Part shown: positions 6,128 to 14,178 of the stretch, piece after piece
Layout: every line of letters begins with the position of its first letter
Position numbering within the stretch: position 1 is the stretch's first letter
Assembly (NCBI GenBank): GCA_900544995.1
Contig: UQXC01000052.1
Location: 1 to 14,844 of the forward strand
Direction: 5' to 3'
DNA length: 14,844 nucleotides
Origin: an uncultured Collinsella sp.
Lineage (GTDB): Bacteria; Actinomycetota; Coriobacteriia; Coriobacteriales; Coriobacteriaceae
Translations under genes and position numbers: made by a program
The notes under the pieces: model-generated
The model's database searches: none
What the model was told of the DNA's origin: nothing
What the model saw: only the letters and a program-made list of their open reading frames with translations

Positions 6128-7513
6128 GTGGATCTCAATAGGCTGATTCTGGGCAAGAGCTACAACTCTACCAAGGTCTTTCGTACCGCTCAGCATGTGG
6201 TTCAAGCCATCTTGCTCGGTATTGTCGTTCCGCTGCTTATCCTGCTGCTCATCTGGGATCTAACCGATAATCCCAATCCCGTTCCGGCCGTTGTCGTCAT
6301 TGCCGGCTTGGTCATGCTGTGCTTCTTCTTCTCGTACGTCTTTGTCGTTCCCGACGACCTCACATCGAGCGCAACCGACCGCACGCTCGCCATCGCTTCA
6401 AAAATATTCGCCTACACGTCGCGCGGCCTTACGCCCGAAGCTGCCCTGGGCGCCTCTAAGATCATCCTGTCCGAAACTATCGCCTCTGCCATCTGCTTTA
6501 CCGACGGCAAGCAGGTGTTGGCAGGCTGGGGCGAGGACTCGGCAAAATGCCCCGCGGGCACCCCGGTGGTACTGCGGACTACGCTCAACGTGATCAACAG
6601 CGGTGAGCAAAGCGTGTTCTCGCGCGATGCCTCGACCGAGACGGGTGGCTACTTTCCGCGCCTGCGCGCCGGTATTGTCGCACCGCTTACCGTGCGCGGG
6701 CATTGCGTGGGCACGCTCGAGCTGTATTATCCCCGTCTGAGCAGCATCGATATGCGCCAGACGGCGCTTGCCTCGGGCTTTGCCGACCTCATTTCCACGC
6801 AGCTTGCGAGCTTTGAGCTCGAGCGCCAGGACGAGCTTACGGCCCGCGTGGAGCTGCGCGCCTTGCAATCGCAGGTCGATCCTCATTTTCTGTTTAACAC
6901 CATCAGCACCATCGTGTCGCTCGTACGTACCGAGCCGGACAAGGCAAGGTCGCTGCTGATCGACTTTTCCAATTACTACCGTCAGACGCTTTCTGATTCC
7001 GATACCCTCACAACGCTCGAGCACGAGGTGGAACAGGGCACTCGCTATATCAATCTTATGCAGGCTCGTTATGGCGACGGCCGTCTGCGCGTCTCGGTCG
7101 ATATCGACTTTGAGGTGCGCGATTGCATGGTGCCGCCGTTTATCTTGCAGCCGTTGCTCGAAAACTGCATCAAGCATGCGCAGCGCGAGACCGAGCCGCT
7201 TTCTATTCATGTTAGGGCTTTCGAGACCGATGACGGTTTGGAGATCATCGTCGAGGACGATGGCATCGGTATGAGCGAAGAGGTCTGTGCGCATCTGTTT
7301 GAGCAACATCACCTGGAGGAGCCCGAGAGCATTACCGCCGACGGCTCCGTCAAGCGAGGTTGCGGCCTGGCGCTCTTCAACGTGCTTCAGCGCATCCATT
7401 TCTTTTACGGAGAAGATTCCGGCATGCGCGTGAAGTCCCAGGAGGGCGTGGGAACGCAGGTCATCGTCGAGCTGAACGGCGAGCCGCATGAGCCCGCGCC
7501 GTTGACGGCGTAG
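6128..7513 (+). CDS. LytS-type sensor histidine kinase (first copy)
   Basis: Membrane sensor kinase, 461 residues from GTG 6128. That start is chosen because AAGGAG (6116-6121) lies 6 nt before it; the in-frame ATG at 6122 touches the SD, and earlier ATGs fall in the terminator. Order of parts: two membrane segments (about 22-43 and 53-73) with a very short outside loop, a cytosolic GAF-like region (about 80-225), a His_kinase domain with phospho-acceptor His253 in VDPHFLFNTIST, and a HATPase domain with N-box Asn346 (LLENCIKH), EDDGIGM (376-382) and RGCGLALFN (410-418). It lacks the multi-span 5TM-Lyt sensor of classical LytS. It is followed 38 bp later by its response regulator. It is closely similar to the second kinase at 12040. 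The signal is unknown; the tiny periplasmic part suggests membrane-internal or cytosolic sensing. Confidence 0.93.
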   Translation: MDLNRLILGKSYNSTKVFRTAQHVVQAILLGIVVPLLILLLIWDLTDNPNPVPAVVVIAGLVMLCFFFSYVFVVPDDLTSSATDRTLAIASKIFAYTSRGLTPEAALGASKIILSETIASAICFTDGKQVLAGWGEDSAKCPAGTPVVLRTTLNVINSGEQSVFSRDASTETGGYFPRLRAGIVAPLTVRGHCVGTLELYYPRLSSIDMRQTALASGFADLISTQLASFELERQDELTARVELRALQSQVDPHFLFNTISTIVSLVRTEPDKARSLLIDFSNYYRQTLSDSDTLTTLEHEVEQGTRYINLMQARYGDGRLRVSVDIDFEVRDCMVPPFILQPLLENCIKHAQRETEPLSIHVRAFETDDGLEIIVEDDGIGMSEEVCAHLFEQHHLEEPESITADGSVKRGCGLALFNVLQRIHFFYGEDSGMRVKSQEGVGTQVIVELNGEPHEPAPLTA

Positions 7514-7551
7514 CACGCGGTTGGATTGAGAGAAAAAGAGGGGAAGCACAT

Positions 7552-8286
7552 ATGTCCGAAGGCTGGAACATCTTGGTGGTTGATGACGAACCTCCCATTA
7601 GGGCTGAGCTACGCTATCTGTTGGAAAAGGATACGCGTGTGGGCCAGATTGCCGAGGCGGGCAATGTCACCGAAGCCGTGGAGTCGATTCTGTCGAACAA
7701 GCCCGACGTGCTGTTTTTAGACATTACCATGCCCGGTCGCTCGGGAATTGAGCTTGCCGAGACGCTGCAGAACCTAAAGACGCCGCCGGTGGTTGTGTTT
7801 GTGACGGCGTTTGCCGAGTATGCGGCTGATGCCTATAACCTCGATGCCGTCGATTATGTCGTCAAGCCGGTCGAGGACGCACGCCTGTCAAAGGCACTCG
7901 ACAAGATCGAGGCAGCCTTGGGTGTCCGTCGTGTTATCCACGCTCCGCGCCAGCCTTTGCGTCTGACGGTGGACCGCGGGGGCAAAAAGGTGTTCATTCC
8001 CGCCGCAGACGTCTGCTACTTTGAGGCGCGTGCCGATTTTTGCAATGCCATCTGCGCCGAGGGAACGTACCTGATCAATGAGTCGATCTCTTCGCTCGAG
8101 CGTCGCTTGGTCTCCGAGGGCTTTATTCGCGTTCATCGCAGCTATCTGGTCAATTTGGAAGACGTGCACAATGTTGAGATTGGCTCCACGGGGTTGATGG
8201 AGCTCAGGCTTGACCGCGTGAGCTCGACGGTGCCGGTGTCCCGTCGTCGTGCCGCCGAGGTTAAAGCACACTTGGGGCTTGCGTAG
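7552..8286 (+). CDS. LytTR-family response regulator (first copy)
   Basis: DNA-binding response regulator, 244 residues, partner of the kinase just upstream. The receiver domain (about 6-122) has the acidic pair Asp11/Asp12, phospho-acceptor Asp57 in FLDITMPG, Thr85, and Lys105 in DYVVKP. The LytTR domain (about 135-242) has the typical FIRVHRSYLVN block (191-201) and the closing PVSRRR (228-233). LytTR proteins usually bind pairs of short imperfect direct repeats in promoters; I could not point to a certain site here. SD-like AGAGGGGAAG precedes the ATG by about 6 nt. Its paralogue is at 13456. Confidence 0.95.
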   Translation: MSEGWNILVVDDEPPIRAELRYLLEKDTRVGQIAEAGNVTEAVESILSNKPDVLFLDITMPGRSGIELAETLQNLKTPPVVVFVTAFAEYAADAYNLDAVDYVVKPVEDARLSKALDKIEAALGVRRVIHAPRQPLRLTVDRGGKKVFIPAADVCYFEARADFCNAICAEGTYLINESISSLERRLVSEGFIRVHRSYLVNLEDVHNVEIGSTGLMELRLDRVSSTVPVSRRRAAEVKAHLGLA

Positions 8287-8336
8287 ACGGTCTGCGTGCC
8301 GTCGTTTACCATCGCAGGTTTGGCATGGGCGCGCGG

Positions 8337-8347
8337 TGGGCATAATG
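8337..8347 (+). promoter_or_regulatory. Possible -10 element, phospholipase C-like gene
   Basis: TGGGCATAATG, with CATAAT (8341-8346) as the -10 hexamer, lies 32 nt before the start codon. TTGGCA at 8320-8325 could be the -35, but the 15-nt spacer is short. The same TGGG-plus-hexamer-plus-G layout recurs before the next two genes. Confidence 0.4.
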
Positions 8348-8378
8348 GGTGGCATCGAATGAAATCGAAAGGATCATT

Positions 8379-9323
8379 ATGCCCGCGCTTATCACCCATC
8401 ATCTGTTTGGCGAGGAAAGCATCGACCGTCTTCCGCAGGGCGTCATCACGTCCGATGAAGAGCGCATTGCCTTTATCTTGGGCAACCAAGGCCCCGACCC
8501 GTTTTTCTTTCACATTCTGACACCGCGTGTTTCCGACTGCACGCTGCTGGCGCAGGTCATGCATCGGTCGCGCATGTCTCGCCAGTTCGCGTGCCTGCGC
8601 GACGGCGTGTCACATCTGCTGCCGCGCGACGCCAGCTTGGGTCGCGCCTTTGCGCTGGGCCTGCTGTCTCATTACGTGCTCGACCGCAACGCCCATCCTT
8701 TTGTCTATGAGCAGCAGTTTGGCATCGTGGAGTCCGATTCAGAGCTTGAGAATTCGAGCAGTCAGGTCCATGCCGTGATCGAGAGCGACCTGGATGTGCT
8801 GATGCTGCAGCTTAAACGCGATGACGCTACGGTCGACGATTACCCGCCGGCGGGCGAGATCGTCACCACCGATCGCATCAATCGCGTGGCCGGCGTGCTG
8901 ATGAGCTATGTTGCCGGACGCGTGTACGGCATTGACATTCCGGCGGGGGAGTACGGTGCTGCCGTTGCCAATATGCAGCGACTTTACCGCGCGATTGAGC
9001 CGGCCGGCTCCGCAAAGACGCGCGCGATCTCGCTGGTTGAGGGCTTGGTGCACGACTACTCGCTGCTCGACGGCCTTGCCCATCGCGTGACGACGGAGTT
9101 GCCCGAGCGCACCGGTAACCTGGGCCATCTGACATGGAAGAATCCCTTTACCGACGAGGTCTCGAACGAGAGTTTCCCCGAGGTCTTTGATCGCGCGCTG
9201 GTCGATTACGAGTGCACGGTCGCACGTTTTATCGAGACCGGCGACATGGACGCCGTGACCGGCCACGTCAACTACAGCGGTCGCGTGCTCAATGCCGATG
9301 AGGAGTTCGACCGCGAGGAATAG
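8379..9323 (+). CDS. Zinc-dependent phospholipase C-family protein, cytosolic
   Basis: All-helical protein of the zinc-dependent phospholipase C / S1-P1 nuclease-like fold, 314 residues. His/Asp-rich motifs match the family metal sites: PALITHHLFGEE (2-13, His7), NQGPDPFFFH (36-45), GLLSHYVLDRNAHPF (94-108, His98, Asp102, His106), and QVHAVIESDLD (129-139, His131, Glu135). Unlike secreted bacterial phospholipases, it has no signal peptide and no N-terminal Trp zinc ligand, so it probably acts in the cytosol and may not be a phospholipase. ATG 8379 is preferred to the in-frame GTG 8349 because AAAGGA (8368-8373) precedes it by 5 nt. It lies 92 bp after the response regulator with no strong terminator between, so read-through is possible, plus a promoter of its own. 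Confidence 0.8.
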   Translation: MPALITHHLFGEESIDRLPQGVITSDEERIAFILGNQGPDPFFFHILTPRVSDCTLLAQVMHRSRMSRQFACLRDGVSHLLPRDASLGRAFALGLLSHYVLDRNAHPFVYEQQFGIVESDSELENSSSQVHAVIESDLDVLMLQLKRDDATVDDYPPAGEIVTTDRINRVAGVLMSYVAGRVYGIDIPAGEYGAAVANMQRLYRAIEPAGSAKTRAISLVEGLVHDYSLLDGLAHRVTTELPERTGNLGHLTWKNPFTDEVSNESFPEVFDRALVDYECTVARFIETGDMDAVTGHVNYSGRVLNADEEFDREE

Positions 9324-9372
9324 GGCCCGTGCGTGCCCCTTTGCCGAATCCTTACCGGCGGTTCTGGACAAT

Positions 9373-9384
9373 TGGGGTACGATG
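9373..9384 (+). promoter_or_regulatory. Possible -10 element, UMF1 transporter gene
   Basis: TGGGGTACGATG with TACGAT (9378-9383) lies 41 nt before the transporter start. There is no recognisable -35. It is similar in layout to 8337 and 10773. Confidence 0.35.
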
Positions 9385-9424
9385 AACTAACTGCATATCG
9401 GGCGAATACGAAGGGTCCCTGTCC

Positions 9425-10684
9425 ATGAAATACACCAAGCTCGAGCGTAACTGGGTCATGTACGATGTGGGCAATTCGGCCCTCGTGCTGCTCAATACCT
9501 CGGTGGTGCCCATTTACTTTAACGCCATCAATACCGGCGCTTCCTCGGCCGACCTGGTGGTCGCCTGGGGCAATGCACAGACGATCGCCTCGCTGGTCAT
9601 CGCTATGCTCATGCCCATTCTGGGCGCGCTTGCCGACTACGCCGGTAACAAGATCAAGTTCTTCTTGGGCTTCTTCCTCACGGGCCTGGTTCTTTGCCTG
9701 GCGCAGGCTATCCCAATGTCTGCCATGGCATTTTTGACCGTGTACGTGCTGTGCACCATCGGCCTTAACTCTTCTATGACGTTCTACGACGCCATGCTGC
9801 CCGACATTACCACCGACGAGCGCATGGACGCCGTGTCCAGCTCGGGCTATGCCTGGGGCTATATCGGTTCCACCGTGCCGTTCGTCATCTGCCTGGCGCT
9901 CATCATGGGTGGCCCCGCTCTTGGCGTCCCTACCATGCTGGCAACGCGTCTGTCGTTTATCATCACTGGTGCCTGGTGGCTCATCTTTACCCTGCCGCTC
10001 ATTCGCACCTATAAGCAAAAGTACGGTCGCGAGCGCGGTCCCGAGGACACTATCGGCCACATCGTGGGCGGTGTGTTCTCCGAGGTCGGACACACCATGC
10101 GCGAGATCGCCCACAACAAGACCGTGCTGGTCTACATGATCGCGTTCTTCTTCTATATCGACGGTGTGCACACGGTCATTTCCATGGCCACCAGTTACGG
10201 ATCGGCCTTGGGCATCGATTCGACGCAGCTGGTGCTTGCGCTGCTCGTTACGCAGTTCGTGGCCTTTCCGTCCGCCATCATCTACGGCAAGCTCGCCGGC
10301 CGCGTGGGCACGCTCAACATGATCCTGGTGGCGGTCGCCGCCTACATGGGCATTGTGCTGTTCGCCGCGTTCTTCCTCAAGACTGCCTTTGAGTTTTGGG
10401 TGCTTGCCATTATGGTCGGCCTGTTCCAGGGCGGCGTGCAGGCGCTCAGCCGTAGCTACTTTGGCCGCATTATCCCCAAGGAAAAGTCCAACGAGTACTA
10501 CGGCTTCTTTGACATCTTCGGTCGCTATGCAAGCGTCATGGGCACCTTCCTGGTGTCGGTCGTCACCTCGCTGACCGGCAACCCGTCGCTGGGCGTCCTT
10601 TCCATTGGCGTGCTGCTGATCGTTGGCTTTATGCTGCTGGTCCGCCTGTCCCGCATGACTCGGGCGGCAGAGCATGCCGCATAG
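9425..10684 (+). CDS. UMF1-family MFS transporter
   Basis: Inner-membrane transporter of the major facilitator superfamily, UMF1/Atg22-like branch, 419 residues, normal length. About twelve hydrophobic segments are visible. Branch signatures are the N-terminal ERNWVMYDVGNSA (7-19), YDAMLPDI (121-128), SSSGYAWGYIGS (138-149), GLFQGGVQALSRS (332-344) and FFDIFGR (361-367). Relatives are annotated as exporters or vacuole/amino-acid effluxers; the bacterial substrate is generally unknown. SD AAGGG at 9411-9415, about 9 nt before the ATG. It lies 101 bp after the phospholipase C-like gene with only weak hairpins between, and is followed by a strong terminator at 10799. Confidence 0.9.
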   Translation: MKYTKLERNWVMYDVGNSALVLLNTSVVPIYFNAINTGASSADLVVAWGNAQTIASLVIAMLMPILGALADYAGNKIKFFLGFFLTGLVLCLAQAIPMSAMAFLTVYVLCTIGLNSSMTFYDAMLPDITTDERMDAVSSSGYAWGYIGSTVPFVICLALIMGGPALGVPTMLATRLSFIITGAWWLIFTLPLIRTYKQKYGRERGPEDTIGHIVGGVFSEVGHTMREIAHNKTVLVYMIAFFFYIDGVHTVISMATSYGSALGIDSTQLVLALLVTQFVAFPSAIIYGKLAGRVGTLNMILVAVAAYMGIVLFAAFFLKTAFEFWVLAIMVGLFQGGVQALSRSYFGRIIPKEKSNEYYGFFDIFGRYASVMGTFLVSVVTSLTGNPSLGVLSIGVLLIVGFMLLVRLSRMTRAAEHAA

Positions 10685-10772
10685 GAGCGGGCGGCTATTG
10701 TGCCTGTCCACGGTACTCTTTTGGGGTTATCCGCAATAAACATTGCGACTTGCGAGCAATGATTTGCCCAAG

Positions 10773-10783
10773 TGGGTATGATG
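10773..10783 (+). promoter_or_regulatory. Possible -10 element, glycosyltransferase operon
   Basis: TGGGTATGATG with TATGAT (10777-10782), the best -10 match of the three similar elements. No -35 is seen. If used, transcription would start near 10789, about 10 nt before a terminator-like hairpin, giving a short leader that could be attenuated. Confidence 0.4.
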
Positions 10784-10798
10784 GAATCAGCTAGGTCG

Positions 10799-10834
10799 CG
10801 GGGCGTCGCCTGTGTTTGGCGGCGTCCCGTTTTT
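10799..10834 (+). terminator. Intrinsic terminator between transporter and glycosyltransferase
   Basis: A 12-bp stem with two G-T wobbles (10799-10810 with 10818-10829) and a 7-nt loop runs straight into TTTTT (10830-10834). It is 115 bp after the transporter stop and only 9 nt before the glycosyltransferase SD. Either it ends the transporter mRNA or it acts as an attenuator in the glycosyltransferase leader. Confidence 0.8.
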
Positions 10835-10855
10835 GTGTTGCAGGGAGGGTAAGGC

Positions 10856-12043
10856 ATGAACGCCACAGTCGTGATTCCAACGTATTGGGCGGGCGATGAC
10901 GCTTGCGCAAACGCCCCTGGCACCTATGACCATTCGACGCGACTCAACGCCGACAATCCCGAACTCGACCGCTGCCTGGCCTCGCTTGAGCAGGTACGTG
11001 ACATCCCGCGCATCATCCTTTTGGTGGTCTGTCCCGTTTCTGCCACAGCCGATGTGTCGCTGCGCGTGCACGAGATTGTCGACGCGCATCCCACGCTCAA
11101 GGTCACCGTTGTCACCAACACCCAGGCCTCGCATATCGCAGACCGGGTTGCTCAGATCGCGCCCAAGGGTTCGGGCGAGTGCGTGAGCCTGCGAGGCTAC
11201 GGTGCCATCCGCAACATGGGGCTAGCCTGTGCCGCTGTGTTGGGGCATGACGCGGTTATCTTTTTGGATGACGATGAGACTGTCATCGACGCCGACTTTA
11301 TGAAGCGCGCGACCTATGCGTTGGGGCAGCAGACGCGTCAGGGCTTGCCGATCTTGGTCAAGAGCGGTTATTTCTACGATCGCGACGGCTCGCCGCTGGC
11401 TCCCACGGACAAGGCGGGCATCTGCCATCGTTGGTGGACCAAGCGCATCGAGTTCAACCGTTGGATGAAAAAGGCGCTCTCGGGCACCCGCATCTCGCGC
11501 TCCAACTACGTGTGCGGCGGCCTGATGGCCCTGCACGCCCGCGCCTTTACGCGTGTGGCCTTTGACCCGTTTATCACCCGCGGCGAGGACTTGGATTACC
11601 TCTTTAACATGCGCATGTTTGGCTACGACGTGTGGTTCGATAATGAGTGGACCGTGCGCCATCTGCCTCCGGAGTCCGAAAAGCGCTCACCGCGCTTTAT
11701 GCAGGATGTATACCGTTGGTACTACGAACGGGCCAAGTTGACATTCGCCGCGCATCAAAAGGAGCTCATTCCCGTTACGGCGGCATCGCTCATGCCCTAC
11801 CCGGGCCCGTGGATTTCGCGCGAGCTCGACGACCGCGTGCGCAAGACCGCTATGGTCCGCAGCGTGTTTACCCGCGAGCATGAGGGCTACCTGAGCATTT
11901 GGCGCCATGGTATCGGCGAGGCAAAGGCCTATGCGCGCCAAAACGCTGCAAGCTACCTGCGTTTCCAGAGCTTTTGGCCCAAGATCATGGACGGGCTTTG
12001 GCGTGACGCACAACTGATCAGTATCCTGGAGGGGGCCGAATGA
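10856..12043 (+). CDS. GT2-like family glycosyltransferase
   Basis: Predicted inverting glycosyltransferase of the GT-A fold, 395 residues, no membrane segment. The N-terminus ATVVIPTYWAGDD is the nucleotide-sugar binding strand. The metal-binding acidic motif is FLDDDE (136-141, Asp138-140). CGGLMALHARAF (220-231) and RGEDLDYLFNMR (242-253, the ED acid) are the acceptor and catalytic-base region, with His269 in VRHLPP as a likely further ligand. The acceptor and sugar are unknown; surface polysaccharide or lipid glycosylation is a reasonable guess. SD GGGAGGG (10843-10849) fixes the start. The stop overlaps the next kinase start as ATGA (12040-12043), so translation of the two is coupled, which ties this enzyme to the second two-component system. 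Confidence 0.87.
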   Translation: MNATVVIPTYWAGDDACANAPGTYDHSTRLNADNPELDRCLASLEQVRDIPRIILLVVCPVSATADVSLRVHEIVDAHPTLKVTVVTNTQASHIADRVAQIAPKGSGECVSLRGYGAIRNMGLACAAVLGHDAVIFLDDDETVIDADFMKRATYALGQQTRQGLPILVKSGYFYDRDGSPLAPTDKAGICHRWWTKRIEFNRWMKKALSGTRISRSNYVCGGLMALHARAFTRVAFDPFITRGEDLDYLFNMRMFGYDVWFDNEWTVRHLPPESEKRSPRFMQDVYRWYYERAKLTFAAHQKELIPVTAASLMPYPGPWISRELDDRVRKTAMVRSVFTREHEGYLSIWRHGIGEAKAYARQNAASYLRFQSFWPKIMDGLWRDAQLISILEGAE

Positions 12044-13383
12044 TCGACCGCCGCGCCCAGCGCGATAGTTCAATATCAATCTTTCGCATCATTGCCGTTG
12101 CCTGCGCCATTTGCGTGCTGGTGTACTTTATTTTTGCCTTGGTGACCGGTATCGAGCCGATCGCCACGGTGATTGCCTGCGCGCTGCTGTGCATCTTTCT
12201 GTGCATCTTTATCTTTTTGACGCTCAATCCCGATTCGGTGCGCTCCCAGTACACCGAGGAGACGCTCTCGGTGGCCTCGGCCATGCTCGAGGACATTAAG
12301 GGCGGTCTGACGCAGGAGTCGGCGCGTTTGGTGTGCCAGCGCATTTTGCCCGAGACGCGTGCCATGACGGTTGCCATCACCGACGAGGGCAACGTGCTGG
12401 CCTGCGCGGGCGAGCTTGAGAAAAAACTACTGCCAGATTCTCCCATCCACACGCTTGCCACGCGCTACGTTATTGAACATGGCATCGTGCAGTCGTTCAA
12501 CCGTATGGTGGATGTCGTGGGCTCGGACGGCTCGCACAACCAAGTTCCCGCCGGCATTATCGCCCCCATCAAGGTGGGCGATCGTACCGTCGGCACGCTC
12601 AAGTTCTACTACAAGACCCCGCGCGCCGTCGACCGTACCCAGTACGCGCTTGCCTCGGGCTTTGCCGAGATCTTGTCCACGCAGCTCGCCATCCACGAGC
12701 TCGAGGTGCAAAAGGAACTCACGGCGCGCGCCGAGGTGCGTGCGCTGCAAGCGCAGATTAACCCGCACTTCCTGTTCAACACGCTGAACACCATTGCATC
12801 GTTTACGCGCACCGACCCGCTGCGGGCCCGCGAACTGCTTCGTGAGTTCTCATCGTTCTATCGTGCCACGCTCGACAACTCGGGATCGCTTATTCCGGTC
12901 TCGCGCGAGGTTGCACAGACCAAGCGCTACCTTACCTTTGAGAAGGCCCGCTTTGGCGAGGACCGCGTGCTTGCGACGTTCGATGTGTCCGAGGACGTGG
13001 AAGATACGCTGGTGCCGGCGTTCGTGATCCAGCCGATTGTCGAGAACGCCGTGCGTCATGGTATGGGCGATGACGACGCCCTGAGGATCGACGTGACCGT
13101 TCACCAAGACGGAGAGGATGCAATCTTGATTGCCGTGGCCGATAATGGCGTGGGCATGGATGAGGGTACCGCCGCCAGACTGTTTGACGAACGCTCTGCC
13201 CGTCCCGACGCCAGCTCTCCCCAGGGTGGCGGCGCCGGTGTGGCCATGCACAATATTTCGGAGCGCATCCATCGCTTTTATGGGCCGCACTCCTATACGC
13301 GTGTCGAATCGGCGCCGGGCAAGGGCACCAAAGTGCTCCTTCATCTTGATTTGTCAGAGAGCATCTTTGACATTCAAGAGTAA
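12040..13383 (+). CDS. LytS-type sensor histidine kinase (second copy)
   Basis: Membrane sensor kinase, 447 residues. Order: two membrane segments (about 14-36 and 41-61) with almost no outside loop, a GAF-like cytosolic region (about 70-215), a His_kinase domain with phospho-acceptor His243 in INPHFLFNTLNT, and a HATPase domain with Asn336 (IVENAVRH), ADNGVGM (367-373) and GGGAGVAMHN (396-405). It is a clear paralogue of the kinase at 6128: ungapped, residues 203-278 share about 50 of 76 residues with 213-288 of that protein by eye, while the membrane and GAF-like parts differ much more. SD GGAGGGGG lies within the glycosyltransferase end (12028-12035). Translation is coupled to that gene by the 4-bp overlap. 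The response regulator starts 72 bp downstream. Confidence 0.94.
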   Translation: MIDRRAQRDSSISIFRIIAVACAICVLVYFIFALVTGIEPIATVIACALLCIFLCIFIFLTLNPDSVRSQYTEETLSVASAMLEDIKGGLTQESARLVCQRILPETRAMTVAITDEGNVLACAGELEKKLLPDSPIHTLATRYVIEHGIVQSFNRMVDVVGSDGSHNQVPAGIIAPIKVGDRTVGTLKFYYKTPRAVDRTQYALASGFAEILSTQLAIHELEVQKELTARAEVRALQAQINPHFLFNTLNTIASFTRTDPLRARELLREFSSFYRATLDNSGSLIPVSREVAQTKRYLTFEKARFGEDRVLATFDVSEDVEDTLVPAFVIQPIVENAVRHGMGDDDALRIDVTVHQDGEDAILIAVADNGVGMDEGTAARLFDERSARPDASSPQGGGAGVAMHNISERIHRFYGPHSYTRVESAPGKGTKVLLHLDLSESIFDIQE

Positions 13384-13455
13384 AATAAAAGGCTACGGGC
13401 TCAACGTCATGCGATGGATGCCCGGCGTAGTTAGTTGACGAAAGGTTTTATCCCT

Positions 13456-14172
13456 ATGCTGCGTGCGATGATTGTGGATGATGAGGCGCCGGCTCGCTCG
13501 GAGCTTCGCTTCCTGCTCGAGCAAACGGGCAAGATCGGCACGATCACGGAGGCGTCGAGCGTCCGCTCCGCCATCGAGATGCTTATGGAAAGTCGCGTGG
13601 ATGTCGTGTTTCTCGATATCTCGATGCCCGGTGCCTCGGGCCTGCAACTTGCCGAGGCGCTGCATAAGCTTAAAAATCCGCCGGCGATCGTGTTTGTGAC
13701 TGCGTATAGCGACCATGCGGTCGAGGCATTCGACGTGGATGCCGTCGATTATCTGATGAAGCCGGTCGAGGAAGCTCGCTTGGATCGCGCGATCGAGAAG
13801 GTCATGCAACGCGCTAAGCCGGTTACGGACAGCAAGGTGACCATCGAGCGTATCCCGGTGGAAAAGGGCGGCCGCAAGGTGCTCATTCCCGTGGACGACA
13901 TTCGCTTTATCATGGCCAAGGACGATTACTCCTGCATCTATACCGTCGATGATCGCTTTTTGTCGACGACCTCGCTGGCGCAGTTTGAGGCCAAGCTCTG
14001 CGACTTTGGCTTCTTCCGTGTTCACCGCCGCTATATCGTCAACCTGGCGTGCGTCACGGACGTTGAGACGGTGCCCTCGGGCGCCATCCAGCTGGGCATT
14101 ACGGGCGTCGACGAACGCGTGCCGGTTTCGCGCCGCCGCGTCGTGCCGCTTAAGAAGGCCCTGAGTCTCTAG
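13456..14172 (+). CDS. LytTR-family response regulator (second copy)
   Basis: DNA-binding response regulator, 238 residues. The receiver domain has Asp8/Asp9, phospho-acceptor Asp54 in FLDISMPG, Thr82, and Lys102 in DYLMKP. The LytTR domain (about 128-236) has GFFRVHRRYIVN (185-196) and PVSRRR (223-228). ATG 13456 is preferred over an in-frame TTG at 13435 because GAAAGG (13440-13445) lies 10 nt before it and the receiver fold begins right after. It is paralogous to the regulator at 7552, but the LytTR region differs in many exposed positions, so the two may read different sites. The 72-bp gap from the kinase holds a bulged hairpin (13393-13397 with 13426-13430), and a terminator follows the gene. 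Confidence 0.95.
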   Translation: MLRAMIVDDEAPARSELRFLLEQTGKIGTITEASSVRSAIEMLMESRVDVVFLDISMPGASGLQLAEALHKLKNPPAIVFVTAYSDHAVEAFDVDAVDYLMKPVEEARLDRAIEKVMQRAKPVTDSKVTIERIPVEKGGRKVLIPVDDIRFIMAKDDYSCIYTVDDRFLSTTSLAQFEAKLCDFGFFRVHRRYIVNLACVTDVETVPSGAIQLGITGVDERVPVSRRRVVPLKKALSL

Positions 14173-14178
14173 CACGCT

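Noticed and set aside
4684..6156. Minus-strand frame of 490 codons antisense to the amidohydrolase
   Set aside because: Repetitive Val/Gly/Asp/Leu composition typical of a GC shadow frame; it also crosses the intrinsic terminator at 6068-6094.
9272..10711. Minus-strand frame of 479 codons antisense to the UMF1 transporter
   Set aside because: Highly charged low-complexity product without domains, opposite a full-length transporter.
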